This document shows, piece after piece, positions 19,925 to 31,760 of a stretch of 64,000 bases of DNA; position 1 is the first letter of the stretch; the number at the start of each line of letters is the position of its first letter. Source of the stretch: Rhodamnia argentea. Taxonomy: Eukaryota > Streptophyta > Magnoliopsida > Myrtales > Myrtaceae. The notes beneath the pieces were generated by a model. It made no database searches and was not told the DNA's origin. It saw only the letters and a program-made list of their open reading frames with translations. The stretch is taken from contig NC_063152.1 in the NCBI RefSeq assembly GCF_020921035.1, positions 26,907,903 to 26,971,902 of the forward strand. Reading direction: 5' to 3'. Position numbers and translations under genes: made by a program.

Positions 19925-21249
19925 CATGATGAAGAAGAAGAAGAATATTGACAAATTGTAGGAGTCGCTCAAGCCGCAGTGGCTTATCAGGCAATATATA
20001 GTTACAAAGAACCCTCTATGACACTTTCATATATAGGAAATGAATGGTTAAAAGAGTTGATGGGCGAATATACTAATCCGATAAGGTGCTATCAAATGTT
20101 TAGAATGGATAAAAATGTATTTTATATTTTAATGCATGATTTAGTAACAGGCTACAATCTTCAAGAAACTAGGAATATTGATGTAAAAGAAATGCTTGGA
20201 ATATTTCTTCTTATTTTAGGACATGGTGTGGGCAATAAGTTAGTACAAGAGCCATTCCGGCGCTCCGAAGAAACCATAAGTAGATACTTTAGCTTAGTAT
20301 TAGATAAAGCATGTACAATGGGACAAGATTTGATCCAACTATCTAATCGGCAATTTAGAGAAGTTCCATAGAAAATTAGGAATAATCGAAGAGTTTATCC
20401 TTATTTTAAGGTATATTCCACTTTTACAATATAAATGTAGTACTAAATGTATATTTCGATTATAAAATAATATTTTCATTTTCTTGTCATGATTATATTG
20501 GGGCTATTGATGGCACACATATTCCAACAGTGGTACGTACGCACGATCGTATTCGCTTTATTGGTCAAAAAGGAACACCGACTCAAAATGTATTGGAAAT
20601 TTGTAATTTTAACATGGGATTTACTTATGTTTGGGCTAGTTGGGAAGGACAAGCTCATGACACTCGTATCTTTTATGAAGCCATTGGGAGACATGATTTA
20701 CAATTTCCTCATCCTCCTCAAAATTCATGAATTAATGATTTTTGTAGAGTAATATGTATACATGTGTCTATGTTGATTGAATTTACATTATATTTGTGTA
20801 AGTAACTATTATTTAGTAGATGCCGGATATCCAAATCGAACGGGTTTGGGGCCATACAAAGAAGCTAGATATCATTTGCCAGAATTTCGACAAAGTTCCA
20901 CACCTACAGGTTATCGAGAGGTATTCAATCGTACTCATTTCTCACTGCGATCGGAAATAAAGCGAACCTTTGGTGTGTTAAAAAAGAAGTAGAAGATTCT
21001 AAAGCAAATGCCAAGTTACCCGTTTGAAAAGTAAGTGAAAATTGTGATAGCAGCAATAACTCTGCACAATTATATATGGAGAATGCCATCAATGATAGAC
21101 ATTTTGCAAGAGCTTATTTGGATCTTGATTATGGATATTTTGTTAACCCTAACGATGCAAATGAGGGGCCTAGTGCTTCAAATGATCATTTATCTTTTGA
21201 CATGGAATGTTTACGTGATCAAATAGCCATGAGTTTAGTAAATAGTTAA
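19925..21249 (+). pseudogene. PIF/Harbinger DDE transposase (HARBI1/DDE_Tnp_4 type), degenerate
   Basis: The N-terminal helical part (19979-20371) shows CYQMFRMDKNVFYILM, EMLGIFLLILGHG and FRRSEETISRYFSLVLDKA. A TAG stop then lies in the conserved KIRNNRR-YPYFK segment. The catalytic block (20490-20730) includes DYIGAIDGTHIP (first Asp) and WEGQAHDTRIF (second Asp). The third block (20814-20990) includes DAGYPNRTGLGPYKEARYHLPEF and SLRSEIKRTFGVLK. The Glu of the DDE triad, normally before Arg-Thr-Phe-Gly, is Lys (AAG at 20960). Further stops interrupt MPSYPFEK-VKIVIAAITLHNYI. The C terminus, MECLRDQIAMSLVNS, ends at about 21249 in a shifted frame. Former introns lie between the blocks; the first acceptor looks lost (CAT where CAG is expected). 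This is an inactive copy. Confidence 0.8.
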
Positions 21250-22219
21250 GGATGCTTGTAAGTATGGATATTCAATTGATCATGATTTATGGGTTGAATT
21301 AATATTTAAGAAAATTTGTAATATTAAGGAGAACTTAATTCTATCCTCATGATTCATGTGATCATATTCATTGTTATGATCTTTTGATATGATTGCACGC
21401 AAGTAATTATATTTTGGCTTTTGTAACTTATAAATTTGTTAATATGTGCCTTTTAAGTTACTCTCACCGTGAAAATATAAAAAATTTCCGTTATTATTTT
21501 TTTTCCTAATATTAAACTATTTAAAGTTAAAAAAATAAATTAGCACATTAAAGGGCTTTCTAAATGTAAGCTCATCAAACAGCATTTTTCCCAAAGTTAC
21601 ATCTCGATGCACTTTTCAACTTCAGTTTACCAAACGGCATTTGCATTTCACCAAATCTCTTTAGTCTTTTGCATTTTGCCAAAGATTTTTCCCAAAAGCC
21701 TTTTCAAATGCGATCATAATCCAAGCATACCTGCCGAATGCCCGACGCTGTTATGCTCACACAAAAGATAAAGAGCTTTTAGTGACACCAATCATTTTTG
21801 GAGTATTAGTATTACAGTGTGCATAATTTAAGATTTTTTTTGCGATATTGATCATATAATAAAAATTATGGTTGGAACATACATTGGTGCACCTTGGAAA
21901 TGTCCAAGAGGAATTTGATAAAAACGAAATTTCCCCTTTACTTTCTCTTCGGCTAAGCTGGTGGAGGGATCCAGCACTCACTCTCTCTCTCTCTCTCTGT
22001 CGCTCGCGAAGAAACCCTAGTTTCGTCCGTCTCTCTCTGTCCTCTGATTCTTCACCTTCCCTTCGCCACCACCATATCAGTTCCCACTCCAGCTCAGCGT
22101 CCGAAGCATCATCCTGATGCGTAAGAGCGTACGCCCGCACGCTATCTCGACGCAGCAACCGACATCGTAGCTGAGCGCACCGTCGCGACCGTCGCAGCGG
22201 CGGGTCCGTTGAATCCGAC
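21250..22219 (+). other. Intergenic DNA and CKB promoter / 5' leader
   Basis: The segment 21550-21720 is rich in 'caaa' and 'gcattt' motifs (taccaaacggcatttgcattt), as often seen near Harbinger ends, but no clean terminal inverted repeat was resolved. A (CT)n run at 21977-21997 and more CT-rich DNA up to 22050 form the probable leader of the kinase-subunit gene. Confidence 0.4.
21977..21997 (+). repeat. CT microsatellite in the CKB leader
   Basis: Perfect tct/ctc dinucleotide run about 240 bases upstream of the CKB start codon. Pyrimidine-rich leaders are common in plant core promoters. Confidence 0.75.
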
Positions 22220-25200
22220 ATGTACAGGGATCGGGGAGGCGGCGGCGGCGGCGGCTCGTCGAAGTCGGAGGCGGTCGATCGGAGGAGGATCATCAATGAT
22301 GCCCTGGACAAGCAGCTCGAGAAGTCCTCTCCTTCCACTTCGAGATCTAAGGACAAGGAGAGGATCGCCGTCCCCTCCACTTCCACGGGCAAGTCCCACC
22401 TCGATCACCGTGACTCTGGCCCCGCTGCCTCTCTGTCCAAGAGCAAGTGCTCCGATGGTCAGTTCGCTTCGTCTTTTTTTTTTTTGCTCTTCTTGGCGTG
22501 TGGATTGGTCTTGCTATTCGTGAATGGCGGATTTTGACGCGGTGCGTGAGGTCTGCGGTGGTTTTCGTGGGCTGGGGGGGAATTTTTGTGCTTCCAGCCC
22601 TGGATCTGTTGGGTTTAATGCCATTTCCAGCTTCCGTTTGGCTATTCCCTGACATTTTGAGGCGCATTGCGATCGATGCCATGTTTTCTACTTTGCGAGT
22701 GTGCGTGATGGAGGTTGATGAACCCTATTAGTTTTTTTTTCTAGTTCATCAGGTGATGATGATGGGAAGAAAAGGTCGGTTTGCCTTTTACTGAAGCATG
22801 AACTCGTCGAGGATGCTTTTCTCAGATGCTTTACATTGGAATTTGTTATGTCTTAGCTTGCAATATTGAGCACACTTGGTTGTTTTGGAACTTTTCTTTG
22901 AGGTCTGAATTCCCAGTTCGTGCATGTTTAAGTTGGTGTCAGTTCGTTTAATGAATATTTTGGTTGATTTGTCAAGAGAACTGCCTTGATCAAAGAGCAA
23001 TCAGAACTCACATGTTTACTTATATATGGTAGAAAAGTTCTCTTTTGATCTTATTCTTTTCTTTTACTTGTATTGTGGTGAGTGGTAAAGAACCTTTTGG
23101 TTTCATTCTTTTACTTTCCTACTTGTTTACCCCTTTTGTATTTTATACTATAGAGTTTTATGAACTAATTAACATTTAGGAATGCCGCCTCTTAAGAAAT
23201 GCACTGCATATATGGAAGATCATATTTTGATGCTGGTAGTTACAAGGTTCTTGATTGGGTTGTTTCACACATAGTTGTTATAGTCATTATCGCATTTTTT
23301 AAACCTTTTGTTCTTTCCACAAACAAATTTTCTCCTTCATATTTAGCTTTTTGGTTTTTTGTTCCCTTAAACGTGAATCTGCTGTCAATTTTCTGTGCAG
23401 CTAAAATATGCTAGCTATGTAAGATTTTTCTCTTGTTTGAGATTCCAAAGACATAAGAAAACCTTGGGCTTTCTTCCTGCTAATGGAGGTGTTTGTTATG
23501 CATTTTGCTTCTTTGGCTTCCTCTTATGAGACACTCTGGTGCATATGTGATGCAGAATCTTACTGTCTAATTTTCAGTGTCATTTCTGACACCAAAAGTA
23601 TCTCTTCAGAGTGAATTATATCCCTTATGGTTCATGCTTATGTGCTGTTCTGCATGGTCATCAGCTTTTAGTGCTGCCCACAGTTAGCCACACTTAATCC
23701 AATGGCAAAACATTTATGGTGATTCATTTTTTCATTTTCTGATTGATGTTGACATCCTGCTTTTTGTTGAACTTTTTAAAGTTCATATTAAGTAGTGATG
23801 AAGTAACAGAATGAAGAAAGAGTTTTGGTCATATTGTACGTTTTTCTTAGGGAGGGGAGGGAGCTCCTATTGTTTTGTTTATTTATTACTAACCAGCATG
23901 TCCTTTTGGAACAGAGGAACATGAAACAGACAGTGAAGAGTCAGATGTCAGTGGTTCTGAAGGAGATGATACATCATGGATTTCATGGTTCTGCAACTTG
24001 GTGGGGAATGAATTTTTCTGTGAAGTCGATGATGAATACATCCAAGATGACTTTAACCTTTGTGGGTTGAGTAGTCAAGTTCCATACTATGACTATGCAC
24101 TTGATCTAATCTTGGATGTTGAATCCTCTCATAGTAAGCTCATCCTGACCTTCATCTCAACATTGATTTCCTTGTATGTTTTGAACCTTCCTCCATTTTC
24201 AGTGCTTAAGTCCCAGGGTTATATGCTACATTCTGTCACTGCAGTAGTTACTATCATTTCCACATCTCTTCTATGTCAAATTTGCTAATGGCTGCAAAAT
24301 GCATAGTTACGGTTTCAAAATTCTTTTACAAGAATAATGAAGTTACTGTTGGATTTGCTAGAAAGGACGAATTTCATAGCAAGCAAGAGTATCTGCTAAC
24401 AAAATACTCTATTGAATATGGCCATGTTTCAAGTTTATTCTTTCCATGCATTTAAATAGGATTTTGAATGTCGCATTTTGCACTGGTTTTGTGAATAAAT
24501 CTAGTGTACCAACTAGTAGATCTTACTTATCTTGATGCAGAAAATGCTTTTTACCAATTTATAAGTGAAGTAGATCTTACTTATCTTGATGCAAGAAAAT
24601 GCTTTTACCAATTTATAAGAGACCTTTCTTTGGAGAACACTTTTCCTTTAAGATTATATCAAACAACTAAGGACTGCTTTTTCTGTCACCTCAGGTCAAA
24701 ATTTTTAGTTAATTTGAGGATTCCTCTCTATGAATTGAGATTGAGAACATATTTATGCTTGAAGGCAGTTTATCTCTGGACTGGACTATAGATACAGAAA
24801 TTATAAATTCAAAGTTATTTGAATGACAGAGAAGGATTGGATATTCTCAATGGTCAATTGACATCTGTAATACCTCTTGAGATATCATGATGTCATTTCC
24901 AAAGCAATTGTCAAATCCTTTGCATTGAACTTAGTTACAGCCTACATTATTACTCCCTCTTGATTTGAACTAAATCATCAGGAAAATATTGCAAATTTTT
25001 TATGGAGAAAAAGTTGCTTCTTTCTTATCCATTACATCTCTCTGATATAGTTGGATGATCTCCCTAAGCAGAGGATTGAAGAAGTTAGTTCATCCCCTAA
25101 ATGGGCACTGGAGAAAGTCATACTTAATTGGGTTCTATGCCTGTTTTATAGCATATGGAAGGTTGTTCTACTAGTCGAATGTCATCTTGTCAATTTTGAC

Positions 25201-27326
25201 TTGAATATATACGTGGTTTATAGCTATAGAGACAATATCTAAGTTTAATGTTGAAGTTCAAGTTAAATATTAATGCTTGAATGGCTTCTAGTTGTATTAT
25301 AGTGTTTAGTGAGGTCATCAAAATTTTCAATATTTGAAAGGCTGACTGACATTTGCTGAATTGTCAGTCATCTGATAGAAATGGGTGGTGTGGTTTGTGA
25401 CTTTCGGTATAAGTGTATGGTCAGTTATGACTTCAATATTTAGTTGGTTTGTAGTTTTAAAGTGAATATCTATGTTCAGTGTTGAAGTTCTAGTTGAATG
25501 TTAATGAATGAATGACTTCTATTACAACCAACCTTTTCAGTAATTGAGAGGCTGACTATCGTCTACTGAATTGTTGATTACCTGATAGAAATGGGTGGTA
25601 TTGTTGGTAATTTCTCTTACAAATGTATACTCAGGTGATATGTTCACTGAAGAACAAAACGAATTGGTTGAATCAGCAGCGGAGATGCTCTATGGTCTGA
25701 TTCATGTTAGGTACATTTTGACTAGCAAGGGAATGGCTGCAATGGTAAGACTGAAGTCTAGTTTTCTTCATCTGCTAAAGAAATCTCAATTCTTCAGGCA
25801 TTTTATTTTTCTTTAATGGTGCAACTTTATCTGATGCAGTTAGAGAAGTACAGGAATTGTGATTTTAGCAGATGTCCTAGAGTTTACTGTTGTGGTCAGC
25901 CATGCCTTCCAGTTGGTCAATCAGACATTCCTCGATCAAGCACTGTAAAGATCTACTGTCCCAAATGTGAAGATATTTATTATCCACGGTCGAAGTACCA
26001 AGGCAGTATCCTTATTTTCACGTGAGGATTTTTTATGGAATTATTTCTCTCTAGATTATATCAGCTGCGAATCTGTGATGTACTCCTTTTGGATTATGGG
26101 GGAAAGTGTCATAAATCTAATAGAGGTGCAGGGGCCTAGAGAACCAAAAGGCACGGTAATAATGCTAGAGTTGGTTGATTACATAATTTCAAGCTTGAAC
26201 ACTTGGTAGGTGCTTTACATATAGAATGTTGCTGAATAAGAAAGCCTTGTGCAGAAAGGATGAAGACAAGCCAGGCAATGGCGGCAGTAGTTCTTAGACA
26301 GTGCCGCTGCAACTAGCCACCCTGGCATTTGCTTGTGAAGTTGATTGAGTGCTTTAAAGTTGTAGTCTGGCTATATATCTCTTTTTCCTGACCATTGTTG
26401 ATCTCTGAAGGATAGGCATGTTAAGAATTTTAATGAGACTGGTCTCTTTTTTTATGCCATTTTTTGTCTCCTTGGCCTATTCTGTTTTACTTACAACCAT
26501 TTTATTGACATTCTTGTCCTGAAACTTATTCATAATTGTCGGTAAAGTTTCCCACTAAAGATACAGAACCTCAAAACTGATGGATTGTTTCATACTGTTC
26601 CTAGCATTCTGGACCTTTGAAATTTTAGCTGTTTAAGAGCTAGATGCTGCCTTGAGTTTTGCTTGAGGTTCACTATTGGTTTTGGTTGAGGCTTGCTATT
26701 TGTTCATTCATTTGGGCATCATTTTCGTGTCTTGGATGGTGAGTACTCTGTCGATTTATCTTGTAGCCAACTGCTAGGTTATACTTGATAGCAAGTCCCT
26801 GATGTATGGTAGACTTCTGTGGGATCACTTCAGTAGAATTTTTCTATTCAATAAAAAAGTACTGGACAAATTTCCTGCTAGAATGTGTTGCAAGTAATTT
26901 GCTAGTGTTAAAGAGTTTTGACAGGAAATATCTGCAATTGCTGTAGCTGGTATAAATGGATGCTTTATCGATTATAGGGCAGATAGTCAGTTGTAGTTTC
27001 CTTATATTTGAGGAGGCAAATGGCAGATACGATTTGTTTTTTTTTTTTTTTTTTTTTGGGGATTTCTGTAAGTTTGGTGGGAGTCTGTCTTTTGTTTATT
27101 TAGTTTGGTCTTATGCATCATATTTGCCTACAATACTTGACAAGTTTGCCGTCTCCTATATTTTTTCATCTGAGGAATTTCTTAACTTGAACAAGACATT
27201 GATGGGGCATATTTTGGAACTACATTTCCTCATCTATTTTTGATGACGTATGGGCACCTAAAGCCTCAAAAGCCAACACAGAGTTATGTTCCAAGAGTTT
27301 TTGGCTTCAAGATTCACAAGTCTTAA
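22220..27326 (+). CDS. CKB1: Casein kinase II regulatory (beta) subunit, 5 exons
   Basis: Exons 22220-22457, 23915-24133, 25635-25744, 25840-26005 and 27196-27326 join to 864 bases, 287 aa, the usual length for plant CKB. All introns are GT-AG and phases close. The product is the regulatory dimer of protein kinase CK2, which stabilises the catalytic alpha subunits and sets substrate choice in nucleus and cytosol. The N terminus is plant-type: [25 protein letters not shown], then a Ser/Lys-rich region. The conserved core includes an acidic [38 protein letters not shown] and [20 protein letters not shown]. The dimerising zinc ribbon uses Cys201, Cys206, Cys229 and Cys232 (CPRVYC ... CPKC). It ends with [22 protein letters not shown]1 versus other CKB paralogues cannot be separated by eye. 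Introns 2 and 4 are long and carry duplications and a poly(T) run. Confidence 0.94.
24516..24623 (+). repeat. 54-bp tandem duplication in CKB intron 2
   Basis: The block starting gtagatcttacttatcttg at 24516 recurs at 24570 with only a few differences, so two units of about 54 bases sit side by side inside the intron. It is a recent slippage or duplication event with no coding meaning. Confidence 0.8.
25198..25634 (+). repeat. Diverged ~210-231-bp tandem duplication before CKB exon 3
   Basis: 'gttgaagttc' with flanking sequence at about 25250 recurs at about 25481, and 'ctgatagaaatgggtggt' at 25372 recurs at 25582. The second copy ends directly at the acceptor of exon 3, so the duplication abuts a functional splice site. 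Confidence 0.7.
27036..27058 (+). repeat. Poly(T) tract in CKB intron 4
   Basis: Uninterrupted run of more than 20 T, then GGGG, about 140 bases upstream of exon 5. Confidence 0.8.
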
Positions 27327-29441
27327 CGTGTGAAGTGGAATGCACCATCCTGTGGAGTCCAATAATTCAACTACCAATGTTCGTAAAAGTCTCCTAATCT
27401 TTGCAGATCCACGGGCATGGCCATTGGCTAGCACACTTGCCAAACCTTGATGGGCACAGGAACTGGAATAGATTTCGTTTATATTGATGGCCGATAAACT
27501 ATAGCTCGGGCTGTCATCCAGTCTTACAGGTGTGTTCTTTCATGTTAGAGCAGTCGTAGCTTCATGATCTGTTCGTGATTCGCTTGGTTGGTGCTCTCGA
27601 TGTCTTGCTTAATTCAGTCACCAGTTCAACATACATGTCTGCTGGCTAGGATTTTGTCTGTCTGGGAAGTAACAAATCTATTCATTTGTTTTGGTGAAGT
27701 AAGGAATGAAATTCTAACATTGGGCATGATGTGATGTTGGAGCCCTGTGGGCTTCTTCCTGGTCTTAACACTGGAGTTCAGCTGTTTGTTCCTCTTCTGT
27801 TTTCCTTCTGTAACATGCAAGTAAACGGAGCTTGCGACGAAAATGCAGGCAAGGTTTTCTCCTCTTGAGAATCTTCTGATGCGAGCCATCGATGTCCAGG
27901 CCCTGGGGCGATCGGAAATGGGACGGGTATGAATGGTTGACCTTGTCCTAAATCTGTCCCAGTAACTCTCAAATCTTTCATATTCGTAGCAAATCTGTTA
28001 AGCGATTTGCTCTAGTATTTTTCTTTATAAAAAGGAAAGTTCTTATAATGAATGTATGATAAGCCTGGACATCAAGTTTGCAACAACAATCGTCTGTTTG
28101 AATGCTGTTTGATTTCGATTTTGAATTAGACAAAAATACTTTATTATTAAATGCCCGCAAAATCCTCTGATGTGACATCGATAAATCGAGGAGTTAAGAG
28201 ATACTTATAATAACTTTAATCTGTTGGCAACGATCATCAAGACGAAGGTCTGCTTTGTTGTTGTGATCTCGATTAGAATCTCAGCCGACATCGGTGACCG
28301 TAGTAATGGTTGCCGATAAATTGTGACCACTTCTGCTGTCTGTCGCTTATCAACGAGGACCACCCCGGTGGGGGGTGTCATTTGTCGTCACAGCAGTCGG
28401 CCATCACCATGGATTATGTTGATACCGGCCCCGCCTGGCATTGCTTATTGCAGGGTGCTTTTATGGGAGAAAATTTTGCCCCACTCCGGTGGGGTACGGG
28501 TTCCTTGTGCCCCACGGAAGAAAATTATCTCACCTTGAGCCCGGTTTGAATTATCCAAGCTGTTAAGACAGGTTCGGGATCCATTTTACAAAATCTATAA
28601 AGCGTGTTTGGCCGTCCGGATAAAAGACCAACTATGGTTATCATGATAATCGAGGTGTTTAGTATCTGATTTATCGAAGCCAAGCCGCTACTTTTCCTAG
28701 CGTTGGCAATTCAGACCATATCTAAGGACTATAGATGACATTTAGTAGCACACTCGTATTTTCAACAAATAATGTTGTCCTCCACTTCGCTTCTTTGCCA
28801 CGCAATTTAAAGAAATTTTATACCCATCCAATCAAATTCTGAATTTATTGTGCGGGGACGGTCATTCATTGTCTTTGACTTTTTAATTTTGATAATGCAA
28901 GTCTTCAATTTTTGTATGCAATTTCAATGTTAGTCCTTCCGATTAATTACTCCTCGAAAACCGCCGATGTGGCGTTCGGTCGTCATCGGCCATCTTACGT
29001 GGCGGGCTGACGATGGGATAATTGATAGGAAGGAGTACATTAAAAATTCGCGCAAATGTTCTTGACTACATTGATAAAATTAAAAAGTTTTAGAATTAAA
29101 TTGATATTCATGCAGGTTCTAGGAATGAATGGGTGGTCTTCTCTCGAAGAAACGGGTGTAACGTGGGAAGAGCAACTTTCATTGTTCGGGAAGTCTATTG
29201 AGAACCTTGACTTTGGAACGCGATGGAACTTTCCCCTTTTGCGTCTTCTCAAATCGAAGACGCGTAATGCTCGAGAATCTCCTTGGCCACATTCGAGGGT
29301 CGTGGCTAGTGGCTTTAATGGATCCGAGGTCCCTTTCCAACACTTTAGGCTATTTTTTGGGGGATAAAAATATCGGAATAACGTTGTTGGTGGTCCCTGA
29401 ACTAGCAATATATGAAATTATTTGCAAAGTGAGGTCTTGAG
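27327..29441 (+). other. CKB 3' flank and intergenic DNA
   Basis: No gene is supported. Short open frames on both strands lack motifs. A GC-rich patch at 28360-28520 contains small palindromes such as 'accaccccggtgggg'. The segment 28860-29040 resembles noncoding transposon-like DNA with 'cgccgatgtggcg' type motifs, but no borders were found. Confidence 0.4.
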
Positions 29442-29849
29442 TAGGGGTAATTGGTTCCCATCTCGTTTCAATCTCACCTCGAAATCGGAAACCGGAGCGG
29501 AAGGATCGGTTTCTAGTTTTAGGGATCGGGGACCGGACCGTAGGTGTTTGGAATCGAATCGGACCGAACCAACCCGTCCGATTTCGGGGTTGTCTAGTGA
29601 AATTGGTTGCATGTACTTAAAACACATATTCACATTTTAAATATCCGGGAATCGATCCATCTTTCGTAAATGAGTAGAATTACTCATAATTATTGAGAGT
29701 TTACATAGTCGGTCCGGATGAGCGGTTCCACTCTTGGAACCAGGAATTGGATTGACAATTATGAATTCTAATTTTATGGAATCGGGAACCGGATCGAATC
29801 GGTCGGTTTAGTTCGATCCGGTCCGATCCGTTTTTTTTGCTCATCCCTA
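29442..29849. mobile_element. hAT-like MITE with 8-bp target-site duplication
   Basis: The element starts TAGGGGTAATTGG and ends CATCCCTA, with a T-A-G-G-G-x-T terminal inverted repeat and an 'agcaaaaaaaacgg' type subterminal end typical of plant hAT MITEs. It is flanked by GTCTTGAG (29434-29441) and ATCTTGAG (29850-29857), 7 of 8 identical, which fits the 8-bp duplication of hAT transposases. The interior is rich in GGACCG/GGAACCGG motifs. There is no coding capacity. Confidence 0.75.
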
Positions 29850-29986
29850 ATCTTGAGTGAGAGTCTCTACGAGGGTAGTATTTTTAGACCAGCTCAAGGG
29901 CCTCTTATTGTCCGGTGTATTGTTATAAAGTGTCTCGAGGATACTTGTTCGGTATCTAATTAAAATGACCGATTGTTCTCTTGTTA

Positions 29987-31330
29987 TGTGCGACGAATTC
30001 CGAATTAAGAATGCTTAGTTAATGTTAGGGAGCACTTGCTCATAGCGAGGCGGCAAATAGTTGCCCAATTACATTGACCGGGTGCTTCGGAAGTCAGGCA
30101 TTTGAAGAGAATCGACTTTGGGGTATTTCGTTTTGGGGTCAAATAAAGAGTCTTAAAATGACCGGACGTTCGATTTTGACGGTGCTCGTTCGATTTGTGA
30201 TTTAAAAGGAAAAATTTCAAATAAGGATCTCAAGTAAATCTCTTTTTAGATAAGTGTCTGAAGTGCCCTTTTTATTTCAAAAGAGGGTTTGATCAAGGGT
30301 ATTTTTGTCATTTCATTTTTTGATTTTCTTTTTTCTTCTTTCCTAATTTTTTTTGCCTTTTGTTTCGTCGAGACCCCCAGCCTGTTTTACCCTTTGCAAG
30401 GCGCTGTTCATCGTCTTCAACCTGGGCACTGTTCATCTTCTCTTATACAGAGACAACCAGGACTCTTTTTCTACAAAATGAAAAGAAGAATGAAACGGAA
30501 CGAGGATTCTAGACACCTTGCGGCGATAGACAGAAGTCGAATGCCGAATAAGATTCTTTCCCCATGTCTAAAAGGGTTCCTGCACGTTCTTCCTCACAAG
30601 AAGACTTAAGAAGAAAAGGGGAAAAAGGGAGAAGTTAATTGGGCTCGAAGCGTGTGCGATGTTCTTGGGACGCCATCAAAATGGTCTCGAGCTTTTGTGG
30701 GGAAGCACATCGTGCTTTCGCCTACCAACGGGGGGATATGGTCGGTTGATGAAGCGGTTCTCATCGTTCGCTTTCCCTCCTTCCTCGTCGGATTTTTTTG
30801 TCTTAAAGAGTAGAGAATTTGTCTTGGGACAGGGTTCGAAATTTTTTTTGTTTGTCAACTCACGTTAGGCTGAAAATTGATTAGCTCTGGTGAGAAATTT
30901 AGGGTTTTTTTAAACAATTCTATGAACCCTGGTCGTCTCTGTAAAAGAGACGATGAACAGTGCCTTGGAGAGGGTAAAAACAGGCGAGGGTCCCGACGAA
31001 ACAAAGGAAAAAAAAAATAAAAAAAATAAAAAGAAAATCAAAAAAGAAAATGACAAAAACAACCTTGATTAGGCCCTCTTTTGAAAAAAAAAAAAAAAAA
31101 AGACACTTTATATCTTTATTTGAAATCAGATTCACTTCCGACCTTATTTGATAAAATGAAAAGATTTGAGACTTTTATTTTGAATTTTTTCCTACTGATT
31201 AATATGATCTACGATTCTCGCCCCCGTGCGATGAATTCCAAAATGAGAATGCTTAATCAAATATCTTTGAGAGCACGTACGGTCCCGACGACATCGAGAC
31301 GGTCGATTTCTAAATAAAGAGTCTTCCAGG
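29987..31330. repeat. Nested structure: direct repeats flanking a ~240-bp inverted repeat
   Basis: A direct repeat (gtgcgacgaattccgaattaagaatgctta at about 29989 and gtgcgatgaattccaaaatg at about 31226, followed in both by aaataaagagtctt) brackets an inverted repeat. Arm 1 is about 30230-30471 (TTCAAAAGAGGG ... TTTGTTTCGTCG ... CTGTTCATC ... AGAGACAACCAGG). Arm 2, about 30925-31160, is its reverse complement. The loop of about 450 bases (30472-30924) has no recognised gene. A transcript would fold into a long hairpin. The element class is unknown; foldback or MULE-like are options. Confidence 0.65.
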
Positions 31331-31760
31331 CGCACTAAATAAAGCTGAAAAAGAGTGATCATTTTGTAAGTATGTATTAATTAATAGCCCTTACCAAGTT
31401 TTCTCTCCGTTCCAACAAATTGAGAGGGAAGAAAAAAAGGAAATAAAGCTGCAATAAGTCCAATCTCCCGGTCAAACGATATAATGCTCGTCAAAATCGA
31501 AGCGATCCTTCTTCGTCTCCTCCTCCTCCTCCATCTACCGACGAGTCCCGGAAGCCCTTGAATCATCGCCGCTCGCGGGATCGTGTCCCTCTCTCTCTCT
31601 CTCTGCGATCAACGACCGAATTCTCTCGACGCTTCGAAATCTGATCGTCCTCTACACTTTCATCTACATGCTCTCCAAGCCGCAACCTCTCTCTCTCTCT
31701 CTCTCCGACGGCTGAAACCTTCGCGCCTACGATCCTCCGGCGAGACGCAGTGCAAGGGGA
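31331..31760 (+). other. Metacaspase promoter / 5' leader
   Basis: No gene. Two CT microsatellite runs (about 31589-31604 and 31689-31706) occur in the leader upstream of the ATG at 31761, like those of the other genes here. Confidence 0.5.

Noticed and set aside
17700..21740. Terminal inverted repeats of the Harbinger element
   Set aside because: The motif-rich stretch at 21600-21720 looks like an element end, but I could not find its inverted partner or a TTA/TAA-type duplication, so no borders are given.
21757..22392. 211-codon minus-strand frame over the CKB start
   Set aside because: Low-complexity Arg/Ser-rich shadow of the CKB leader and exon 1.
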